From: Patiria miniata | Lineage: Eukaryota; Echinodermata; Asteroidea; Valvatida; Asterinidae | Reading direction: 5' to 3' | DNA length: 64,000 bases | NCBI RefSeq assembly: GCF_015706575.1 | Contig: NW_024037076.1 | Span: 19,038,898 to 19,102,897 of the forward strand | Part shown: positions 51,754 through 64,000 of the stretch, piece after piece | Numbering within the stretch: the first letter of the stretch is position 1 | Layout of the letters: each line of letters starts with the position of its first letter | Notes under the pieces: model-generated | What the model was told of the DNA's origin: nothing | Seen by the model: the letters and a program-made list of their open reading frames with translations, nothing else | Databases searched by the model: none | Program-made: the position numbers and the translations under genes

Positions 51754-53911
51754 GATTAATTGTCGTTGCCAAGGAACGAACTTTATACACAAATGTTTTC
51801 AACGAGCATAATGTTTAGGTTCATGTTGAACAGAACTCTTGGTGCGCCTTAGGTGACGTCACAGCAATAGCGCCCTAAATTGTCAGGAACTTCACTGATC
51901 GAACATTTTAAATGTTTATAAAAGAGCATTTTAAAAAATGTGCCATACTGTTCATGCATTTCTGAGAATATAGATATTTGCACAAAATATGTCCCAGTGT
52001 AATTTCATGCCATACCTGATGTCACTCCGCCCCGATCTACGACTTAGCACGTGTGTTGAAAACCGAAATGGTGTCGTCTGGTGTCCTATGTTTTTCTTAA
52101 TCTCAGCATCTATAAAATTTCTAATATAAAGGTTTTAATTAATTGTGATTCAGGGAAATACATACCAAACAAAACCTGGATCACACAATAAAAAAATATA
52201 TACCACTGAGATTTCTATACATTCTGGGGAAAAAAGCCTTTATTAATTCCCTCTGTTTTTGTCTTCAATCAATGTCCTAAAAGAGTACATATTATCAAAA
52301 GTTGCAGTTCCTACAATGGCAAGGTATCAGTTTGTTTGGTTAGTCTTGCTAGGTTGAGAAATAACTTCAAGTGTTCAGAATCCATCCGTCATTGATTAGT
52401 AGTTAAAGTCATGCTAGTTGTTATAAAACAGTTAATAAACAGCATCGCAAAAACTTTGCGATACTGGCATGCAAGATATTTACAGACGACAGTTAGGAAA
52501 ACAAGCAGATCTGTTGGCTGTTCACTTCTATAAATATTGGAAGAACTTAAAAAAAACAAAAACAATTGGACCAGTACATCCAACATGTATTCATTTTAAA
52601 CATGGTGTGCTAGCATATTGTACAAACTGCGCAATTCGTCAACTCAGTACTAAAGTTTTTAGCCCCCCCCCCCCCAAAAAAAACCTAAATAAAAACCAAA
52701 GTACCCCCAAAAAAGTCTGTTCATAAGAGCATTTGTTTCAAGCACTTTTTAAAAACCATCTCTTTAATTTAATATTATTTTAATATATTTGTGAAACAAG
52801 AACTTTTGTCTCAACAAATGTAAAATAGAAATGAACTTTTAGTACTGAGCCGACTCTAAATACGCACCTTCCATCTGCACTTGTCAGACACCATGTAAAT
52901 CTACAGTTTAAATTTTACCTTCTTCGAAAACAAAACACCAGACAAATATAGTTCCACATGTCCAATCTCGAGTACATTTTGATACAAAATCAAAACAGTG
53001 AAACAGTCAAATACCATTACTTTTTTTACCCCATGCAAAATACAAAAGGCCCTGAAATTTTGCAGATTTAATTCACATTTTTTTTTAAGAAAGAGGCACT
53101 CGATTTCATGACGAGTACAAAAAATGCGCAATTTTGCTGAAACCTTCACTGCATCCTCAAAAATGTTTAGAAAAAGCATTACATTGGTTAAAATGTTGTT
53201 TTTTTTTAGAAAAAATATAATTCTAATTTATAGTAATTTAAGAGCGGTGCAGTCATTTATGCGCACTCAATTATAAATACACGCATTGTCATGTATAGCA
53301 AAAATTCCACAATCTTAAGTCAGGGCAAATTCGTGTGGTTTACGACAAGAGATTTTCTGAGTATTAGCAGCAAATTGTCCAGCATTGGATAATGTGTAGT
53401 TAAAAATGGCTGTATGCTTGCAAAGATGAGTACGCCGACCCAAATTTAAGACTACATTTTTTTGTCTTGCATAACTAGACTGGTGCTTTGAACATAATGA
53501 TGTTGCACATAATGGTCTTTGCCTTGGCCTTATCAGGGTATCAGACCAAAACATGGCTCCATATCACAGCTACCCTATAAACAAAAACTCAAAAAACTAC
53601 ATAAAATTGCCATTATTGCTTTATCAACATATATGATTAAATAAAATTCAGTCCCACACTAACCTGACTACAAAACTCTTGACAGCATTCACTTTTTCCC
53701 TTCTAAAACGTACAGGAAAGTAAATTACCTTAAAGTCGACAGTTTTCTGTAACTAGTCCCTGGTTAAAATTCTTCAAGTTACTTAACAATATTCAATTTG
53801 CTCACATGCAAGTACTGGACGTACATCAACCAAATACAGTGGATTTCAGAAACTAACAATTTATCCAGTTATTTGTGAAGAAAATTTTTTAAAAGTTGAA
53901 CAAAGAAATTG

Positions 53912-53981
53912 ACTGGAGCCGGGTTTGAACCTGCGACCTCCGGATTGCCGTTCCGGTGCTCTACAAACTGAGCTGTCCAGC
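53912..53981 (-). repeat. tRNA-like sequence, probably pseudogene or SINE head
   Basis: Minus strand: CTGGACAGCTCAGTTTGTAG, GAGC, anticodon stem CCGGA/TCCGG around ACGGCAA, then GGTTCAAACCCGG and TCCAG. Position 33 is C not T and the acceptor stem is imperfect, so unlikely to be a working tRNA. Relatives at 16219 and 16361. Confidence 0.55.
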
Positions 53982-55342
53982 GGTTCCCCAGTAAATATAG
54001 GAGAAAGAAAACTATAGGTCGCCTAAAGGAAATTACTTTAACGTTCCCTTAACCAGGGAGTGTAAAGATTCTTCATGAAAAGGATATGAAAAAAGACTAG
54101 AGGCACATCTACTTTTCAAAACTTGAATTGGAGAAAAAATTGATATTAGTATTATTCAGGGTGTTATCCTCAACTTGATTTATTCTGAACAAATTTAGTT
54201 AAATTTATTCCATTCTTCTTTCAAAATGGGTAGACTTCCCCCAGGTTACCTACATTTTTCAAAGTTTGAAACTTCAACTGTTTTCGCGTGATCTCAAAAC
54301 AAAACTAACGGCTACATATGCTTGTTACATTTAATGTTTTTTCCTAAAGAAGACAATCTACGATAACGTCAATATTTCTTACGTGAAAAATCTGTCAAAG
54401 AGCATAACCACTGTAAATGTTTTGAAAAAATAACCCCACTAAATCAAGAAACATGATCATTATTACCAAACTTTTTTAAGAAACAGAATAGTACGCTACA
54501 AAATAATAGCTTTGTAATATCGAACCAAGTATTGAATAAAATATGGTTATCTTTGAAACAAAAATACATGTACTATGTAATTTTATTATTTGTATACTAT
54601 ATACACATAACTACTGATGTAACATGTCTTTAGGGATACGCTAAGCTTCGTAATAATTTTGCTCGAGGATTGGTTTTAAAAAACAACACAAATGCTTACT
54701 TATAGTATTTACACATTGGCAAAAGGCCCGTTCTGCCTCTTGTAATTTAGCACCAGACAATTTCTATCACAATTTCCCTTCTGTTTTTTTTCCATTTCGG
54801 AGCATTACGCATTTCGTTGCGAAGACTTCCTTGCGAGCATATGCAGCACTTGCTGAGTAAATGAATTTAACGGCTTCGTAAACCCATTAAGTAAGGGTTA
54901 ATATCGTTAATTTTCTAACTGTTAAAACACGGAACAGTCTTCAGGAAAACTGACCGAAAGCACGCCTTGCACGTTGCATTTATCAGTTTTTTTGATAGAA
55001 TTTCAAAACTTGAAAACAGTACATTATCGGGACCCAACTTTCCATACCACTTAATATTTTACTGAAAGTGAAGAGTCACTGTTTGCTACATTAGATGATT
55101 AACACACTTGAACGATGATTCTGAAAAATTGGACCCAGTCCATTTTTCCTTTACTTTGGTGTCCCCCCCCCCCTTGTCCCCCCCTCCCGTTACTCCTTGT
55201 ACCGTCCCCAAAGCGCCCTGCCAATTACTCTTTATCCCATCCAAAACCGCCAAGCATGCTATAACATCATTAATTTGTCAAGGCGTAAATACAATGTATT
55301 ACAATGTAATACAACTGCTGAAGGGTTACGATAAGTCCGAGA

Positions 55343-55588
55343 TTAGTCTGAGTCTTCCGGGGGTCTGTTGGCGTATTTGGCCTGTCGGATCTGCTCCAGT
55401 TTCTTGCGGGCCTCCTCCAGCTCTTTCTCTTTCTTCAAGATGGCGGCCTGGGCCTCGATCTCGATGCGGATGTTGCCCACCATCTTGTTGCTGAGGTCCA
55501 CCCCGGCCACCTCGTCCTCTTGATCGGCCGCCTGCTGGGCCGCTGCCACCAGGCTGTCCGAGGCGCGCTTGACGGCATTGCCAGCAGC
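55343..55588 (-). CDS. TLN: Talin exon D (C-terminus and stop)
   Basis: Starts AAGNAVKRASDS, then SNKMVGNIRIEIEAQAAILK and KELEEARKKLEQIRQAKY, ending PPEDSD then TAA. The final helix is the dimerisation coiled coil. Confidence 0.96.
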   Translation of the reverse strand, partial: AAGNAVKRASDSLVAAAQQAADQEDEVAGVDLSNKMVGNIRIEIEAQAAILKKEKELEEARKKLEQIRQAKYANRPPEDSD

Positions 55589-58500
55589 CTGGTTGAAATG
55601 AAAATAAAATAAAAATCATTGGTAGAAGTGAACTCAAACTCACACTTAAACAAGACACAAGAGCAGACAGTCAAACATTACCGTAAAGTTTGAGCACAAG
55701 GCATTATTGTTCCTACAATACAGCACTCTCCTATTGACCGAGCACACAAATGTACATGTGAGGAATGTTCTCAACAAAAGATTTCCCTTTCAGGACAACA
55801 ATGCTCTCCTGCTCCCCTAAGGCTGTATCCGCTTCGGTTGTGTGACGTCATCTCAACTTATAACCATGCGTACTTCACATGGTGTAGAATAGCATGAATG
55901 GAACTGGAAGTTAATGCAACTTGAGTGTTGAGCTAATGGGCGCTTGTAATCAGTGGTGTGTGTGCGTGCAAGACAAACTCACTTATGAACCGGATATAAC
56001 GCATGCACATGTTAAAAGAATAGTGTAAACTGGCCACTAGAAATTATGCTAGGATACAATTTTGTGTGTATGAGTAGCAACTTTCTCACAAGAGGAGATT
56101 CGCCACTGCCAGGTTTGGGTAAGTACCAATGCATTTTTCAACTGGTCAAAAGTATTGGCCAATTATGAGATCAAGTATGAACATGCATTCAGGATGACGG
56201 CAAACTGCACAATATAATGTCTTTTACTAAGATTTCTTACTGCTGATCCGTATGCTCAATTTGAAAAAAAAAAAGAGTTGCACAAACATGCATGAGCATC
56301 TGGCACCATCGGCAATGCATTCAAGAATCTCTCCCAGTTGTCTCCCCCATTCTCTCTTTGTAATGGTTGAGGGAGAATGCACACAGAGAGTCCATAGTGG
56401 TTTTTGTTATAGTGGTTTTTGGATGAACAGGCTTTTGAGTCACAGTGTTTTCACTTTTGTTCATCCTGGCCATCTTAGATTGGATTGTCTTTACTCTGCT
56501 TGTTGAACTCCCTCCCACTTCCACTCTTCCCCAATCCGCTCCCCTTCTATACATTCCTCATCCCCACCCCCATTTCTTCCCCATCTCATTCTTACCTACT
56601 GTACCTATACACATCTATTCTTTTTGATTGGTATTTGTTACACAATTTATCTTTCATCTTGACTGTCCTTGATGTATGACCTTTCTTACATTGTATATAC
56701 ATGTTTGTATTTTGAATGTTTTGGCCGAATAAATAATAATAATAATAATAAATAATTCTGGTGTATTACATTCACTATTTGGTCATTTCATTTGAGCTTA
56801 GGCTACCAACCTGTAATCGTCTCATGGGCTCGCTGAACGTGCTCGCCTTGACCTTACAGGCCACCAGCAGCTGAGCCGTGGAGCTAGCCACCTGCTTGGC
56901 CGAGGAGATCAATCGTTCCTGGGAGGCGTGGCCCTGCACGACGGCGTTGGCCGCTTCACACAGACCCTGGGTAGCCGCGGCCACCTTACGGGCGGCCGAG
57001 ATGAGGCCCATGGACCACTGTCCGTCCTCGCTGTAGGGTGCTGGGTTGGCCATAACCTGCGGACAAAATATAATGACGGCAAGGTCCATGACTTATTCAA
57101 GTATAGTGCCATGGTGCAGTGGTTATGGTGTCCGACTCCTGTGTGGTAGTGTGAGAGTTTGAACCCTGCTTGATATCATGACTTTTTGTGTTCTTAGGCA
57201 AGACACTTTACCACAATAGCCTCTTTCAACCCAGGAGTATAAATGACTACCTTTGAAGGTTGAGAACAGATTGTGCTAATCTCGGACTGCTGTATAAAAC
57301 TGATATCAAGGCATGATGAACAGAGTTATAATTGTGAGGAGTTTTGAGACCTTTGGTATAAAGGGCTATATAAAATTCACAATGATGCTTGATCTTTAAA
57401 GTTTCATTTGTAACTTAATGTACTCCAAGCATGCATACCTCGTTTTGAGAATATAGTTCTGACATAATGTCATCATTCACAGTGTGGTCTAGATCTGGCT
57501 GCAATTTCTAAGGCACAGGCGGGACAGGTAGTTCACTCTTTCAAGCATCAATATTATGAATATGACTTGGGGTAAAATATAGGTACACGGCAAAAAATGG
57601 TCGGATCACCAGTCAAGCAACGAGTCAGGTCACCAGAGACAGGGAACAAGCAATGACAAAATATTGCCTTTGTCACAATTCACTTGGAAAGTTTGTGACT
57701 TGACTTGAGACTGGAGGACCTGTGATGACTTGTGACTGAGTTAATCAGTTACAACTCTGGGGAGATGGAGGATGGGGGATGGGCGGTAGGGATTGGGGAT
57801 GGGGAATGGGAGGAGATTGATGTCCCTACCATTCCCTGCTGCACCAGTTCTCTCTGCGCGGCCGAGGCTGCCTTCACCAGGGCGCTGGTAGCATTGGCGA
57901 TGGCCTTGGCTGCCTCCAAGATCTGCTCCTCAAAGTTCAGGCTTTCATCCGCTTGCTGGAGACCAAACAAAAAAATTGAATTGGTGAGAAAATGTGTTAT
58001 TAATACTTAATGACAACAAGCCGTACTTACGTGTGACTGCAGAAAAACAAAACAATGCTTGTCATTCAAAATCGGCATATTTAGATTACAGGTTTTCTGT
58101 CAAACACAACGGGCTCGAGAGAAAATACACAGAAACTCAGCATCAATTTAAAGGGAATATACATCATTTGCTTTTGCTGTAATTTTCAGAAATGGATGGA
58201 ATTGGGGGATTGGAAATATATAGCAAATATAGTTACACTGACTTTTTTTGAGGTTTTGGGTTCGAAAATGCTATAAAAACCAAGAAAAACGATCATTTTC
58301 CTGTAGTCTGGTTCCCTGACTCCATATAAGAAGAAACAGAGCAGTTTACATACATTGGGGAATTGTAAGGTCAGGGAACCAGTCTAGCTGGCTCGTACCC
58401 GTTCATAGGTTTGTAATCGATTGCAAACAAGTGCAATGGTCAATTGGGGCCAGTATTTGAAAAAAAGCCAGTTGTTTCCAACGCTGATCGGCCGATCAGC

Positions 58501-61500
58501 GTTGGAAATTGATACAAAAATACCACTTTTCTTGAAAATGACAGTATACCAGGTGCCATAATTTTACAGGATGCTTTAGACTGTCATTTACCAACATCCT
58601 ATTAAGGTATTTCGCCAAAACTTGGTAGTTTTATTTTTCGATGTTTGCAAATGTTGTATATTCCCTTTAATTGGACAGAAATTCAGAACTTAAGCGTGCC
58701 TCCCTGTTTTGTAACAAAAACAGTTATCAAGTTTTCACCTTTCAGTTTTGCCAAATCAGGAAACTTTTTTTATTTTCAATTTAATTAACCCCAATGTCTA
58801 ATTTTTCTGTGATGATTTGAAAACAGATTACTTCAATTGGGGAAACAACTTATTCTTAACATTTTATTCACATTTGTGACAGTACTACATATTCTAACAA
58901 ATTACAACCGAACGTGTCATTCATCATGTATCTTTAACAAAAAAAACCAAAAACAAAATAGCAAATTATAATGGCCAACAGAACGCAGAGAAAATAAAGA
59001 ACAAAAAAAAAAACCACTTATCACAAATATACAAAAATAATTCTTCCAAGCAAACAAAATACCAAATGGCAGACTAACAAATTTAAACATATGCAGAGCC
59101 CCAAAACAAAAATTTATATGTACGCCCCCCCAGCACAAAACCAGTTGGATAATACATTGTACAGGCAAAAATTCTGATTTAGGCATTAGAAACTATATCA
59201 TGTACATTTAACTTTCGTTGAAGTTAATTTGTAAATTCCTAAGGAAACTTTAACTTCAACTTTAAAGGAGACTTTAACTACAAATGGCAAACTATTAGCA
59301 TGTTGAATTTTTGAAAATGTGAGATAGGTTAGGTTAAAGGGACACAAGGTCCTGGAACAGCCCAATTGGGCTACAAAACGCGCTTTGAACGAGATGATGT
59401 TAATCGGAGATAACATTTAAAAGTAGGATATAAACATCCACACAACTATCCTTTCAAAACTGGGCGTTTTTGTGTTATTCCTGTATTATGCGTGTGAGAA
59501 CGAATTTCGGGGTCCACTTTTGCGACCCCATAAATTCGAGCTGTTTGGATGCAAGTTGTGATTTCATTCGTAAAGTGTTCGCCTTTTGCAGACGTTGAAG
59601 AAACCACATTATGAGAACGACAGGAAAAAACGTATTCGTACTCCGTCGTGTCCGTTGTAAACAACCGGGGATTTTTCCTCTTTTCTCGGGAACGTTAAAA
59701 CATTAGGTTGGTTTCCTTGCAACCACATGTTTTGTTTGGTAGGATAAGTTAACAATCCAAAACATGACATTTTCGGGGATTTTAGGACCTAGTGACCCTT
59801 TAAACCAGTGACCATAAGTATTGAGAACTTCACAAAAAAAACCCAAAGAATTCTTTATGCACAATTCCACCCCCCCCCAAAAAAAAATATGACATTAACG
59901 AGTTTGGTCAAGAGTACAACTGGTGAACATTTGATATATGTCATATTATGGCATACGATTAAACCAAGTACACGCATAACTCTGATGAACTGTAAACCTG
60001 ATAAATCACCATTTTAATTTAGTTTAATTTAATTTTAAGCCAACATTGCCATTTTTTTTAGCATATCTGTGATCACGTTCATCCGCTGTAGTTGGGCAGC
60101 AGTTTCAGACAGGATGTCCTGACGTCCCATAGGGCTACACTATTTGCACGACGCTACGTGCTATGTCTGGATTAGGTTGAGTTTTTCATGTCTCCACTGT
60201 CAACCCAAATGCAAACATATCAGGCAGAATTCTGCAGGTTACACGGGCCTGGAGATGCATCGGGATAGGATGAGGAAGACTTCTCTAGTCTCATCAATTT
60301 TAGTTTTCAAACCTTCCTCTTAAACACCACCCCCACTCTGAGGTAACAGTTTACTTGTCCAACATTTATAATATTTTATAAATTGAATAATAGTGTGATG
60401 GAGCATTTTTAAATATTTAGTACTTGGGCTAAAACCGGGCCTAGCCATCGTTAATTTTCGGCTAGGGTCATCATCGACGACCAGGCCCCTAAAATTTTTA
60501 ACCAAATATTTAAAACTGCTCAATCACACTATTATTTGCATTCACAAATGCTTTTTCTTTTGTCAAAAAATGCCCCCAAAAGTTGAAGTTGAAAAAATTT
60601 CTACTATTTTACCTAAGGCCAAAAAAAAAAAGTCTTCGGTTTCTGGTATGGAGCTTGCCCCAAAAGTGGTGCGGCGACGCGGCTTTTTTTCCCCTTACTT
60701 TTTTCTTTCTTCAAATGTTGGCTGATGTTGCCATCTGCAACATCCACTTTAATCCCCTTAAAACTGAAGTGACCTCTGAAGGCCCTAAGGCTTGAGAATT
60801 CTGCACCCACTTACAATCTTGACCGACACAAACATTCTTCGGAAATTTGATTAGTCAAGACAAAAATCAGAAAAAATAGTAACATCAGACCATACAGCGA
60901 CATCGACATCGTGCATGTGCTGCCACGGCTGGTCATAAGTCTGCTTCTTTACATATTGTGCTAATTAAAAAGCGTTTACAGGTTCCAGATACACGACCCT
61001 TGCTCCCTCAGTCTGGCTTCCAGACGCACAATTACAAAATTACAACACCGTCTGCACATGGTGCCCGACTAAATTTAGTGCACAATATATGGGAGCCCAG
61101 AGAGGCCATATAAAGCTTAAACTTGATCGTAACCCCATCTAAAAACACGTTAAAATTGTGCAGCAGCAGTATTCCAGTCAAACCAGTGAGTTTGGCGGTT
61201 TTGAGACATCATCTTACATTAAATTTTTTTTTTTAGTTTTGCCAACGCGCATGGCTACAGCGATGCGCACGCAGACCAGAAACCGGAGCCTTTTTTTGGG
61301 GGGGGGGCCTTATATTTCTATCCATGTTCGGGGGCCAATTTGTACTTTGTTTTTAAAAGAGACACCTTAAACTAGATACACAAGATAACTGTTTTATTCT
61401 ATGCATTATTAAAATGCATTATTAAGGCCAAAAAAAAAATAAGTCGGTCTCTGGTCAGCGCGCGCGTCGATTTTAATCATGCGCGTCGATCTTTTTTTTT

Positions 61501-64000
61501 CCAAAATGTTCTGCGGTAGCTCCAACAGCGCCCTCTATTTCCGCACCTCCTCAATTTTTTTTACCAAAGAGCACCAAGGAATGGGAAATTGCACCAAGGC
61601 AAATTATGGAGGACACCAATGTACATGAGGACACCAAAAAAGCAAAATAGTACCCCACCTTGTCTGTACAATCCAAGCTTGAAGAAAAAAAAAAAAAAAG
61701 GAAAAAAAAAAAAAAAAGCCGCGTGGCCGCGTCAATTCCGGAACTTTGGTCTGACCAGAGACCGAATATTTTTTTTTTTGGCCTAATATAAATTACTTAG
61801 TGACTTCTCACAAAATGAAAAAGAAAGGGTTTCAATGCCCTTTTTTTGTGATGAATCTTCAAAATGTCACGCTTATGATGCTCCTGAAACTTGCTTTAAA
61901 GCCTTTAAGTCCTTCAGACAACATCAGAGATTTGAATTTTGGGTTGGGTTTCTTTTACGAGTGCCTGTGTTTTACTTCAATAGGGTACCCCGTTCCCATA
62001 CTATCTGCAAATGGACAAGGCTAATCTTTACTCCTTCGTGAATTGCTTTAAAATTGCTGACGTGACTGGAACCAATCGCTGGATGATGCCACCGTTCCCT
62101 CACGCAGACAGGAACATGCAAGACGCTACAGGTTATGTCTGGTCTGGGTTGAGCCTCGTGTTTGTCACCATCAACCCAAACACACACATATCATGCAGAA
62201 TATCACGAGACTTTAGACTTGCCGTTGATCCAAAATGCTTCCCTGAAGGCCGAGGGGGTTGGGGGTGGGGATGGGGGTGGGGGTGGAGGAGTGGGGAGCG
62301 ATGACTTAACATCCATCACGTACGATCATTCTCCGATGCTGCACCGTTACCTGTCTACCCATTGGCCGATCCTTCGCATCAAAAGCAGATGTCTTATTCT
62401 CAAACAATCAGCACTGTACAGTGTCTACGTACATGACTCGACAGCTTCTTTCAATGGACAACCAGACGATGATAAAGAACTACAAAAAGCCAGTGGCATA
62501 CTTCACACGAGTGTAAATACTACCCCATGAAAATACAGGACTTTGAACCAAAACAAAAATGAGTGGAAAGGCACCAGGTAGCAGTTGCATGTACAGCAAC
62601 ACCAAAGGAAAATTACGATTATTTTCGCATGAATCTGACCAAATATAGCTTCATTTTTTCTTCTATTGTTTCACAACCATTTGATGAACGAGAATCCAAG
62701 CATAAGATGCCTTTAAAATATGCCACTTTCTTCTCAATTCATACAATCATCTCATTTTTTTCACCTGTTTAGTGAGGAAAAGTATATACTAAAATTTGCA
62801 AAATTGCAGAGCTGATGTTTCCATATTTGGCTTGTATTTACACTCATGGGAAGTAGGAACCAGACTTTGGGAATCCAGTCAAGGCAGTGAGGAAGATGTT
62901 CAGTTGTTGACAAGATGCAGACGCGTGCACGGATACCAACGAGCGATCCTTGTGTGGTGGTCATACCGGTGCAAGAGCTTGTCTTGTGCAAGGGACAACA
63001 GTGTAATCATGCCATGCAAAAGGAGTTCAAGATGCCACGGAGACCAACGGCAGAGTACCAGTGAATCTCATGCAGACTTTAAGATGCAGGCAAGCATGAC
63101 TTGCGCCATTGAGGGTGGTGGTGGGGGGGGGGGGGGAGGGTGGAGGGGGGGGGGGATACAGGTACGTACTAAGTTGCTCAGATCCTGCCCGTCCCAAACA
63201 CGACGCCAGACGCCCGTGGTGCTATCGCGCTGTCCAAAATCAATCGACCAATCACAGAACAGGAAAGGAATCATGATGATGATGATAGTAGTAGACAAAA
63301 TGATCATAATGTCAGGCATGAAAAACAGGTTGTTACTTGAATGGTCGCAGAAAGAGTTAGTGTGCTATTTGAATGTCAGTGGATGTCGTGCATGCATGAT
63401 TGAAAACAGACCTATTCAGCGTCTTTTACAGTTTTAAAATAAAAGTACTATTCCGTTAAGAAGGTTATCAAAAGGTTTATCTAAAAATGAAATTTAAGGT
63501 AAGGGGGAAAGGTACAGATTTGCTTTGTACTAATACACGCAAAGACATCTTGATGGGGAAAAGGAAACTAACAGACCAAACCAAATGCAGTTAATCAAAA
63601 ACTGGGAATTTAAAAAAATTTCCTTTTCGTGCCAATTCACAGATCACTGTGAAAATTTAAAATTCTCTAATTGATTTTTTTTGGGGGGGGGGGGAAACTG
63701 ATCTCACAACTAAGCAAGTAATCCTGGCAGACATGTACAAAATAGAGTGAAAATATAGAGAATTAAGAACTGGCCAATCAACTGAAACGCATGAATTAAC
63801 GAAACGAAGCTGGCAGCAAAGAAATTACGCATCACGTTTTGGAGACTTCAAATACACTGTCTTTACAAGAAGGTTCACTCCTTGGGAATAACCGTCTACG
63901 TACCCTCGCTCGGCCTCGGGGCTGGAGTTGAGCCAATTTTTTGGCGGCTGCCTCGATGGCGTTGGCAGCACTCAGGAGCTCGTTCTCGGCAATCACGTTG
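55343..64000 (-). CDS. TLN: Talin, C-terminal four exons (gene continues right)
   Basis: Talin links integrin tails to actin at adhesions. Four exons give about 237 residues that align end to end with the last part of vertebrate talin: end of the penultimate rod helices, the actin-binding THATCH/I-LWEQ region (exons B-C, with WSMGLISAARKVAAAT, LCEAANAVVQGHASQERL and SSAKQVASSTAQLLVACK) and the C-terminal dimerisation helix (KEKELEEARKKLEQIRQ). The stop is TAA at 55343-55345. All junctions are phase 0. The rest of the gene, including the FERM head, lies right of 64000. The type (talin-1 or -2) cannot be assigned; invertebrates usually have one. Introns carry MITE families B and C, a SINE and hairpins. 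Confidence 0.96.
55827..55996. mobile_element. TCCGGTTCGT element, copy 3
   Basis: Left TCCGCTTCGGTTGTGTGACG, right ACTCACTTATGAACCGGA, with GGAACTGGAAGTT inside. Talin intron between exons C and D. Confidence 0.65.
56240..56756 (+). repeat. Possible LINE 3' tail ending in (AAT)n
   Basis: Pyrimidine-rich stretch, then TTGGCCGAATAAATAATAAT. Such ends are typical of non-LTR element 3' termini, but no coding part is attached, so the call is tentative. Confidence 0.4.
56811..57056 (-). CDS. TLN: Talin exon C
   Basis: 82 codons, from VMANPAPYSEDGQWSMGLIS through QVASSTAQLLVACKVKA to RRLQ. Core of the actin-binding five-helix bundle. Donor GTTGGT. Confidence 0.97.
57104..57380 (+). repeat. SINE, tRNA-derived family 1, diverged copy
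   Basis: Begins AGTGCCATGGTGCAGTGG, has GAGAGTTTGAACCCTGC (B box), AGGCAAGACACTTTACCACA and GAGACCTTTGGTATAAAGGG. In talin intron between exons B and C. Confidence 0.8.
57600..57740 (+). repeat. GTGACTTG/GAGTCAGGTCAC-rich repeat
   Basis: CAAGCAACGAGTCAGGTCAC, TTGTGACTTGACTTGAGACT and TGACTTGTGACTGAG; reverse complement of the 8340-8460 stretch. Confidence 0.6.
57830..57955 (-). CDS. TLN: Talin exon B
   Basis: 42 codons: ADESLNFEEQILEAAKAIAN then SALVKAASAAQREL and ending QQGM at GTAGGG. Nearly identical to vertebrate talin here. Confidence 0.97.
58148..58670 (+). mobile_element. MITE family C, copy 2
   Basis: 523 bp with ends TTTAAAGGGAATATACAT and TGTATATTCCCTTTAA; interior parallels 28035-28567 including ACAGGATGCTTTAGACTGTC. 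In the large talin intron. Confidence 0.85.
60386..60537. repeat. Hairpin element, about 150 bp
   Basis: Arms AATAGTGTGATGGAGCA(T)TTTTAAATATTT and complement; centre has GGGCCTAGCC/GGCTAGGGTC. Resembles the hairpin ends of family H. Confidence 0.7.
60613..61313. mobile_element. MITE family B, diverged longer relative
   Basis: Left end AAGGCC(A)n followed by TTCGGTTTCTGG, right end CCAGAAACCGGAGCC and a G run then GGCCTT, both like family B ends. The middle has TGGTGCGGCGACGCGG, close to family B GACGCGGCGACGCGG. Confidence 0.6.
61425..61784 (-). mobile_element. MITE family B, copy 2 (inverted)
   Basis: Reverse complement of 16657-17020, from AGGCCAAAAAAAAAATAAG to TTTTTTTTGGCCT; homopolymer tracts differ in length, the rest is nearly identical. 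In the large talin intron. Confidence 0.85.
63904..64000 (-). CDS. TLN: Talin exon A (partial at window edge)
   Basis: Encodes VIAENELLSAANAIEAAAKK and LAQLQPRGRAR, then donor GTACGT. Matches VAENELIAAANAIEAAAKKL in vertebrate talin. The 5' end is cut by the window. Confidence 0.95.

Larger units (their letters stand above)
47639..55342. other. Intergenic region between SEC11 and talin
   Basis: Upstream side of SEC11 (47639-48200), G-tracts near 48578 and 48659, a TIR element (48969-49154), MITE family D copy 2 (49824-50410), a LINE fragment (50509-51545), a GT run (51735-51753), a tRNA-like sequence (53912-53981) and otherwise AT-rich unassigned DNA, part of which must be talin 3' UTR. No further gene seen. 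Confidence 0.6.
60110..62220 (+). repeat. Diverged direct-repeat pair in talin intron
   Basis: About 60110-60250 and 62095-62220 share TATGTCTGG(A/T)...GGTTGAG, CAACCCAAA and CATATCA(G/T)GCAGAAT. Between them lie family B elements. About 100 bp each. Confidence 0.55.

Noticed and set aside
53912..53981. Working tRNA-Ala or tRNA-Thr gene
   Set aside because: Position 33 is C, the acceptor stem is mismatched and two decayed relatives exist nearby, so a tRNA-derived repeat is more likely.
62796..63437. 213-codon plus-strand open frame with a Gly-rich run
   Set aside because: Contains low-complexity G tracts, has no family resemblance, and lies inside a talin intron with no splice support.

Overview
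The window looks like genomic DNA of a deuterostome invertebrate, most likely an echinoderm. It is AT-rich and intron-dense, with short exons in kilobase introns. It carries a single CPT1 gene close to vertebrate CPT1A, a young Ty3-type LTR retrotransposon, tRNA-derived SINEs and many hairpin-forming MITE-like families. The echinoderm assignment is inference; eukaryote and metazoan are secure.

Four protein-coding genes were rebuilt exon by exon, all on the minus strand. They read right to left. (1) Talin, 3' part only: four exons between 64000 and 55343, ending in the actin-binding/dimerisation C-terminus. (2) SEC11 signal peptidase: five exons, 47638 to 36272, complete at 179 residues with Ser56, His96 and Asp122 intact. 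(3) LSM7: four exons, 32684 to 28650, complete at 101 residues. (4) Carnitine O-palmitoyltransferase 1: fifteen exons, 20007 to 1595, 682 residues; the last coding exon(s) lie left of position 1. Every junction keeps the frame and uses GT-AG borders. One tRNA-Lys(CTT) gene is at 24438-24510 on the plus strand. The four proteins are unrelated housekeeping functions (adhesion, ER protein processing, mRNA decay/splicing, fatty-acid import), and I see no operon-like relation.

The rest is mostly repeats. SEC11 intron 4 holds a 5.3-kb Ty3-type element with apparently identical 256-bp LTRs, a 5-bp target duplication and one frame break between RNase H and integrase; it also contains a second, hairpin-bearing element. 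The 20-28.6 kb intergenic region holds a TGACGTCA-rich repeat, the tRNA-Lys gene, and a foldback element whose arms are 16-bp tandem repeats and whose core is a 63-bp minisatellite. LSM7 intron 1 contains a roughly 630-bp near-perfect inverted repeat. At least six non-autonomous families occur in two to seven copies, in introns and intergenic DNA alike. A broken non-LTR reverse transcriptase lies between SEC11 and talin.

I found no prokaryote-type system, CRISPR array, operon or new enzymatic system. The most unusual things are the nested hairpin and foldback structures, a tRNA gene sitting between inverted arms, and a substitution at a position tied to malonyl-CoA control in CPT1.
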